The position numbers and the translations under genes were made by a program. Shown piece by piece: positions 59,786 through 64,000 of a stretch of 64,000 bases of DNA. The notes under the pieces were generated by a model that did not search any database, was not told where the DNA came from, and saw only the letters and a program-made list of their open reading frames with translations. The DNA is from a bacterium D16-36 (GTDB lineage: Bacteria; Bacillota; Clostridia; Lachnospirales; Lachnospiraceae). The DNA is taken from assembly GCA_003611745.1 (NCBI GenBank), contig RAYF01000006.1:1-64000 (forward strand), in the 5' to 3' direction. Position 1 is the first letter of the stretch. The number at the start of each line of letters is the position of its first letter.

Positions 59786-61069
59786 TTAACGGTTCGACCT
59801 TTCATCCAAATCAGAATCTTTAAAATCACTAAGGATTTCATTTGTTTCTTCCTCTGTGAGATACTCAATCTTTTTAATAGAGTTATCCTTTGAGCGTGTT
59901 ATCTGCACATCAACTGTTCCTTCTTTGTCAAAGCAGAAGGTTTCAAAAGATTTGTTTTCCCTTAAATCCATGAAAATACGGGTGCGTACACCTTGGTAAT
60001 AATATGTTCCATTGATTACCGTAATTCCATGTTGTACATATTCATCATCTGCGTTTTCTGCTTTTTCAAAGTAATTCTTTTTGTCGTCTGCAATGTGGTT
60101 TTTTGGTGTTATGCCAAGATTATTGTCTGCCACTTTAAAACTAGCAAATACTGTAACAGCCCCTGCCAACAAAACCGCTGTGCAGCCGATGTTTATACAG
60201 GTTGCTTTTTTGAACTTCATGATTGCCATAATTCTTTCCTGTATGGCGTTTTTCCCAAAGCCATTTGAGATAGACGACCAGAGGTATTGCTTTTCGGCCA
60301 AATCGGCAAGTGTCATAGCGTACTCTTTTTTCGCGCTTTCCCCCAAGAGGGCGACTACTCTTTCATCACACGATAATTCAATATCACGGTTGAAAAAACT
60401 GTACATTATCCAGACAAAGGGATTGAACCAGTGTACGCTAACCGCTGTCAGAATAATGATTTTCCAAAGATTATCCAGCCGTTTTATGTGAATTAGCTCG
60501 TGCGTAAGAATATATTTTATTTTCGTGCTATCAGAAAGTTTATAAATTTTGGGAAGTATAATTTTAGGGGACAGGACGCCATATGTTAGAGGTGTGGATA
60601 TTCTGTCCGATGTCAAAAGCTTTACGTGGTTAGGAATCGTTACCTTTGACCTAAAATAATTATCATGTTCTTTAGAAACGGGCAATGCTGTTCGAATCCT
60701 TTGATACTCTTTCCGATATAGCGTCCCAAAAACCACAAGAAATACTACCATGCCTGTTGCCCAAACAATTTTTGTCCATGTGATACCGCTTAAAGATGAA
60801 GTTATGGTATCAATAATCGGTCTTTTGGGGGAAATGATAGTGGAACTGTTTGCAGGGTGATATTGGCTGATACTGCTATTCGCTATTTTTGCCACGGGTG
60901 AGGCAAGCCCATAATGTATCGGTAAGTCAAATGGGACTAGCAATCTTAATATTGCAATATCCCACAACAACACAAAAACCTTTTTTGGCAATCTGTTTAT
61001 TGCAGCAAGGCGCAAGACAGCAATCAAGATAATTAATATACTGCTGGATATGCTCATTTTAAGTAACAT
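59786..61069 (-). CDS. BlaR1-like M56 sensor metalloprotease, cassette 2
   Basis: A 427-residue member of the BlaR1/MecR1 protease family, shorter than cassette 1's. TM helices occur near the N-terminus and at ~100-120 (WTKIVWATGMVVFLVVFGTLY); zinc motif H190-E-L-I-H; ELSCDER. A last TM (INIGCTAVLLAGAVTVFASF) precedes an external tail with the ~343-392 domain (GITVINGTYYYQG, GTVDVQITR) and nothing like a penicillin-binding fold. GAGGGG precedes ATG 61069. The repressor gene is 11 bases upstream. Confidence 0.88.
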   Translation of the reverse strand: MLLKMSISSSILIILIAVLRLAAINRLPKKVFVLLWDIAILRLLVPFDLPIHYGLASPVAKIANSSISQYHPANSSTIISPKRPIIDTITSSLSGITWTKIVWATGMVVFLVVFGTLYRKEYQRIRTALPVSKEHDNYFRSKVTIPNHVKLLTSDRISTPLTYGVLSPKIILPKIYKLSDSTKIKYILTHELIHIKRLDNLWKIIILTAVSVHWFNPFVWIMYSFFNRDIELSCDERVVALLGESAKKEYAMTLADLAEKQYLWSSISNGFGKNAIQERIMAIMKFKKATCINIGCTAVLLAGAVTVFASFKVADNNLGITPKNHIADDKKNYFEKAENADDEYVQHGITVINGTYYYQGVRTRIFMDLRENKSFETFCFDKEGTVDVQITRSKDNSIKKIEYLTEEETNEILSDFKDSDLDERSNR

Positions 61070-61079
61070 TATAATCCCC

Positions 61080-61439
61080 TCACTCCATCTGATTTATCAA
61101 ATCTTTTAGCTGTTGCAGTTCATCGCGTGTCAATGTTTTTTCAGACAGCAGGGCAGCAAAAAAATTTCTCTTAGAGCCGTCAAATACCCTTTTGATCAAT
61201 TCCTCTGTTTCATAAGCCTGTACATCTTCTTTAGAAATCATTGCCTTGCAGATGAATTTAGGTTCAACTCTTTCGATTGCACCTTTTTCAATACATTTTT
61301 TTATCACTGTATAAGTTGTATTTCTATTCCAGCCGATTTCTTCTTTCAGTATCTTTGAAATCTGCCCTGCTGTTAAGTTCCCTTCTTTCCATAATACTTC
61401 CATTACTTTTAATTCTGAATCAAATAACTTTATTTTCAT
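61080..61439 (-). CDS. MecI/BlaI-family repressor, cassette 2
   Basis: A 119-residue repressor, clearly paralogous to cassette 1's (KIKLFDSELKVMEVLWKEGN against DIKLFDSELKVMNVLWREGD). The helix-turn-helix region is WNRNTTYTVIKKCIEKGAI. ATG 61439 has GGGGAGG upstream; the longer in-frame start at 61511 would read through the operators. Three dyads of the form ACTAT-N4-ATAGT lie in its promoter, different from the ACTAC/GTAGT sites of cassette 1, so the two repressors may be insulated. Confidence 0.93.
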   Translation of the reverse strand: MKIKLFDSELKVMEVLWKEGNLTAGQISKILKEEIGWNRNTTYTVIKKCIEKGAIERVEPKFICKAMISKEDVQAYETEELIKRVFDGSKRNFFAALLSEKTLTRDELQQLKDLINQME

Positions 61440-61456
61440 TACGTGCCTCCCCAAAT

Positions 61457-61472
61457 GACTATTCGGATAGTC
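61457..61472. promoter_or_regulatory. Operator A, cassette 2
   Basis: GACTAT-TCGG-ATAGTC, a near-perfect dyad downstream of the -10, about +5 to +20. Confidence 0.75.
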
Positions 61473-61482
61473 TCCTTCGGTT

Positions 61483-61511
61483 ATACTATCATAATAGTCA
61501 TAAAATGTCAA
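61483..61511 (-). promoter_or_regulatory. Promoter of cassette 2
   Basis: Minus strand: TTGACA (61511-61506), 17-bp spacer, TAGTAT (61488-61483). Confidence 0.85.
61485..61498. promoter_or_regulatory. Operator B, cassette 2
   Basis: ACTATC-AT-AATAGT, overlapping the -10 and part of the spacer. Confidence 0.65.
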
Positions 61512-61524
61512 CTACCCTGATAGT
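61511..61524. promoter_or_regulatory. Operator C, cassette 2
   Basis: ACTACC-CT-GATAGT, abutting the -35. It mixes one half-site like cassette 1 (ACTAC) with one like cassette 2 (ATAGT). Confidence 0.6.
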
Positions 61525-61739
61525 CATTTTTGCCACGGCAATTTTCAATTATCAAATATGCTCTGGTATAATGGAATTCCGTGGGTTCGCAAAAGCCAAT
61601 ATTGCGTTATCTGGCGGAAAATGGTATTATTGACATAAAAAGTCAACTGCCCTATGGCAAGCGGCAGATGTCAGGTTCATGAGAGTCTGCATGTGGGAAA
61701 TGCTTGCGTTGGGTAGAATAAAGAAAAGAGAGGGAAATT

Positions 61740-62084
61740 ATGCCATTTATTAATTCTAAAGTTAGTGTATCAATGAGTAAGGAGAAAAAGGATGCCGTGA
61801 AGGCGAAACTTGGGCAGGCGATTTCACTGGTGCCGGGCAAGTCAGAAAACTGGCTTATGGTAGGGTTTGAGGATTCCTATGATTTGTATTTTCAGGGAAA
61901 TCAGGATGGACCTACGGCATTTGTGGAGGTAAAAGTATATGGAGGGGCTTCTCCAGATGCATTTACCAAACTGACAGGCGAGATTTGCAATATTTATCAG
62001 GAAGAGTTGGGAATTCCCCAAAATAGAATTTATGTTAAGTATGAGGCAGTAGAAAATTGGGGATGGAACGGTTCAAATTTTTAA
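61740..62084 (+). CDS. MIF/phenylpyruvate tautomerase-like protein
   Basis: A 114-residue protein of the tautomerase/MIF superfamily. Pro2, the catalytic base, follows the initiator Met (MPFINSKVSVSMSKEK), and the fold's second half has FVEVKVYGGASPDAFTKLTG and IPQNRIYVKYEAVENWGWNG. Family members form trimers and tautomerise keto acids. GAGAGGGAAA precedes ATG 61740. Monocistronic with unknown physiological substrate. Confidence 0.88.
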   Translation: MPFINSKVSVSMSKEKKDAVKAKLGQAISLVPGKSENWLMVGFEDSYDLYFQGNQDGPTAFVEVKVYGGASPDAFTKLTGEICNIYQEELGIPQNRIYVKYEAVENWGWNGSNF

Positions 62085-62158
62085 AGATTATCTGATGTGA
62101 GAATTATAGTGTGAAAAATACCTTTTTCACAAAGAATGTGTGAAGAAATGAGGATTTT

Positions 62159-63841
62159 ATGAGGGAATTACAGTCAAAATTACGGGGAATGGATCATAGA
62201 GGGTATCCTGCTTATAAAGATTTGAAGGGCAGGTACCGGTTTGAAAAATATGAGTTAAGTATTGACCATGTGCAGGGGGATCCGTTTGCATCTCCCTCTA
62301 GTTTAAGTGTCCGTGTTGCAGGAAAGACAGCCGGCATACCGGAGGAATGTTACAGGGAGAAGCACCGCAGGGTGGCTCTGGAAGATTTTTTGCTTCGGAG
62401 ATTTGCAGAAGGTGTCGGGAAAATCAGCTTTCAGGCGAAAGGCTCTGGCAAGAGTGGTTTAGTGTCTGCCAGCCATCCGGGACAGGAAATTATGGAGAGG
62501 AGTGCGTGCCAAGTAAATCCGGAAAATGGGCAGGTGCTTTTCCGCTTTTCAGTAGGGTTTCCGGCAAGGGGCCGTTCGATTGCGGCTGGAGAATTAGAAA
62601 AGATTTTGTTCAGGCTGCTTCCGCCGGTGGTGGAGGAGGCTGGCATTTTTGAGAATTTGAATTATAAGGCGTTGATGAAGACAATGGAGCTTGCCGATGA
62701 CCAAAAGGCGATACGCAGGCAGATGAAAGAATTGGGCCTGGTGGCGTTTGTGGCGAACGGGGCTATCCTGCCGAGGGAGAGCGGCGTGTCTGAACGGCCG
62801 ATGCGTGGGGCGGTGGAATTTATCTCCCCTGCGTCAATGGAGGTTGTGCTGCAGCTTCCCCATAAGGGAGAATGCAGGGGCATGGGGATTCCGCAGGGTG
62901 TGACGTTGATTGTGGGCGGCGGCTACCATGGAAAATCTACATTACTCAAAACGTTGGAAAAGACGGTATACTCCCATATTGCAGGGGATGGAAGAGAGTA
63001 CGTGGCAACAGACGAAAGCGGAATGAAGATCAGGGCGGAGGATGGGCGCAGTGTATGCGAGGAAGACATCAGCCCCTTTATCCGCAATCTGCCAAATGGC
63101 AAGGACACATCCTGCTTTTCGACTCTTGACGCCAGCGGTTCTACTTCTCAGGCGGCAAATACGGTGGAAGCTGTCTGGGCAGGCAGCCGGCTCCTTCTGA
63201 TTGATGAGGACACCAGTGCAACTAATTTTATGATTCGTGATGAATTGATGGAACAGGTTATTGCTGCAAAAAAAGAACCGATTGTGCCTTTTATTAAAAG
63301 GGTAGGGCAGCTATACCAGAAAAAGGGAATTTCCACGATTCTGGTAGTGGGAAGCTGCGGTGCATTTTTCCATGTGGCGGACAAAGTCATTCAGATGGAT
63401 CATTATGTTCCAAAAGAAATCACAAATGAGGCAAAGGAAGCTGCCAAGGCATTCCCTCTTGCGATGGAAACAGAAACGGGCCAGATAGAATTTCCTGACG
63501 AGCGATATATCTATCTGCCTAAAGTGGAAGACCGCAACAAAATCAAGGTGATGGGGACGGATGGTTTTTCTTTTGGGAAAAAGCAGGTGGATTTGCGGTA
63601 TCTGGAACAGATTACGGATGGCGAACAGATGCTTGCCATTGCCAAAGCATTAGAATATCTGAGCCGCAGATATGGCGGAAGGAAGATAAGATTATCAGAG
63701 CTTGCAGACGAAGTAGAAGCGTTATTAGGGCAAAAGGGGCTTTCAGGGTTATGTGGGGGGAATGTTATTCCTAATATGGCAATGCCGAGGCGGATGGAAA
63801 TCGCTGGATGCATCAACCGCTATATTAAACCTAAACTATAA
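62159..63841 (+). CDS. Predicted ATPase of the ABC class (PF09818)
   Basis: A 560-residue soluble ATPase. The N-terminal domain opens RELQSKLRGMDHRGYPAYKD, and the P-loop GGGYHGKSTLLKTLE lies at ~250-270. A signature-like STLDASGSTSQ and Walker B LLLIDEDTSATNFM are present. These proteins are distant from transport ABC ATPases and have no permease; they are related in architecture to DNA- or RNA-associated ABC proteins, but the role is not known. GAGGA precedes ATG 62159. It is 27 bases before a secreted protein gene, with which it may be co-transcribed. Confidence 0.88.
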   Translation: MRELQSKLRGMDHRGYPAYKDLKGRYRFEKYELSIDHVQGDPFASPSSLSVRVAGKTAGIPEECYREKHRRVALEDFLLRRFAEGVGKISFQAKGSGKSGLVSASHPGQEIMERSACQVNPENGQVLFRFSVGFPARGRSIAAGELEKILFRLLPPVVEEAGIFENLNYKALMKTMELADDQKAIRRQMKELGLVAFVANGAILPRESGVSERPMRGAVEFISPASMEVVLQLPHKGECRGMGIPQGVTLIVGGGYHGKSTLLKTLEKTVYSHIAGDGREYVATDESGMKIRAEDGRSVCEEDISPFIRNLPNGKDTSCFSTLDASGSTSQAANTVEAVWAGSRLLLIDEDTSATNFMIRDELMEQVIAAKKEPIVPFIKRVGQLYQKKGISTILVVGSCGAFFHVADKVIQMDHYVPKEITNEAKEAAKAFPLAMETETGQIEFPDERYIYLPKVEDRNKIKVMGTDGFSFGKKQVDLRYLEQITDGEQMLAIAKALEYLSRRYGGRKIRLSELADEVEALLGQKGLSGLCGGNVIPNMAMPRRMEIAGCINRYIKPKL

Positions 63842-63867
63842 TAATCATACCTCGGAGGAGGAAATTT

Positions 63868-64000
63868 ATGGGAAGAAAAATAACAGCGCTTATGCTTTCT
63901 TTTGTCTGTTTCCTGTCGGTGTTTAGTAATGGCAGTGCAGTGCAGGCAAGGGTGATTCATGAAACTGATTTAGAAAATTATATCATGGAAGAAATGTCTG
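63868..64000 (+). CDS. Secreted protein, 5' part only
   Basis: ATG 63868 follows GGAGGAGG. The signal peptide (ITALMLSFVCFLSVFS...) ends near VQA-RV, then HETDLENYIMEEMS before the window ends. The DLENYIMEEM segment resembles the start of serine hydrolases of the beta-lactamase-like/penicillin-binding type, but too little is visible to assign a family. Confidence 0.75.
   Translation, partial: MGRKITALMLSFVCFLSVFSNGSAVQARVIHETDLENYIMEEMS

Noticed and set aside
1-64000. tRNA genes, rRNA genes, CRISPR arrays, transposases
   Set aside because: Looked for TPsiC-loop-like motifs, direct-repeat arrays and transposase-like proteins by eye; none were convincing. A tool search could still find something missed.

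Overview
This window looks like the chromosome of a Gram-positive, low-to-mid GC member of the Lachnospiraceae/Clostridia. The evidence is the Firmicutes-type gene orders rpmG-secE-nusG-rplK-rplA and rpsF-ssb-rpsR, strong AGGAGG ribosome binding sites, vegetative -35/-10 promoters with 17-bp spacers, a CotS-like kinase, MecI/BlaR1-like pairs, and many secreted Fn3, LRR and PEGA proteins. No tRNA, rRNA, CRISPR array or transposase was seen.

Layout. 0.1-1.9 kb: ECF-type sigma factor with a membrane anti-sigma-like partner. 1.9-6.3 kb: a decayed accessory segment bracketed by a dead and a live copy of a PadR regulator, each with a palindromic operator; in between lie broken secreted-protein genes, tiny membrane proteins and a lipoprotein. 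6.4-10.6 kb: a secreted protein followed by an ABC-type membrane system. 10.6-21 kb: CotS-like kinase, PEGA lipoprotein, phosphoglucomutase, glycogen branching enzyme, GH25 lysozyme and HAD phosphatase. 20.5-22.9 kb: a two-gene radical-SAM DNA repair operon behind a probable SOS box. 23-29.5 kb: LRR protein, two orphan FliD-like proteins and the secE-nusG-rplK-rplA block. 29.7-34.9 kb: a nicotinamidase-like/winged-helix fusion, a candidate small RNA, and a MecI/BlaR1-like cassette with a divergent secreted partner. 35-37 kb: rpsF-ssb-rpsR and a PilZ protein. 38-46.3 kb: an AT-rich island with a LytTR/GHKL two-component system, several multi-TM proteins, a HExxH membrane protein, an XRE regulator and an ABC ATPase. 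46.4-50.9 kb: a split chemoreceptor gene, a sugar-binding lipoprotein and a LacI regulator. 51-55 kb: a CysPTWA-type transporter under two LacI-type operators. 55-58.4 kb: an MBOAT/DHHW cell-surface acyltransferase set. 58.8-61.5 kb: a second MecI/BlaR1-like cassette. 61.7-64 kb: a MIF-like protein, an ABC-class ATPase and the start of a secreted protein.

The most novel-looking theme is the pair of MecI/BlaR1-like cassettes. Both M56 sensor proteases end in an extracellular tail that carries, instead of a penicillin-binding domain, a small domain (Y-x3-G-I ... YY ... R-x3-D ... G-[TA]-[VI]-D-[VI] ... R). The same domain occurs in a secreted protein encoded next to each sensor. Each cassette has its own set of 14-16-bp dyad operators sitting on clear promoters. 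This suggests a duplicated surface-sensing system not obviously aimed at beta-lactams. Other points worth a second look are the nicotinamidase/SARP-like fusion, the SOS-box-controlled radical-SAM operon, the LacI-controlled sulfate-type transporter, and a chemoreceptor gene interrupted by a 5-bp tandem repeat.
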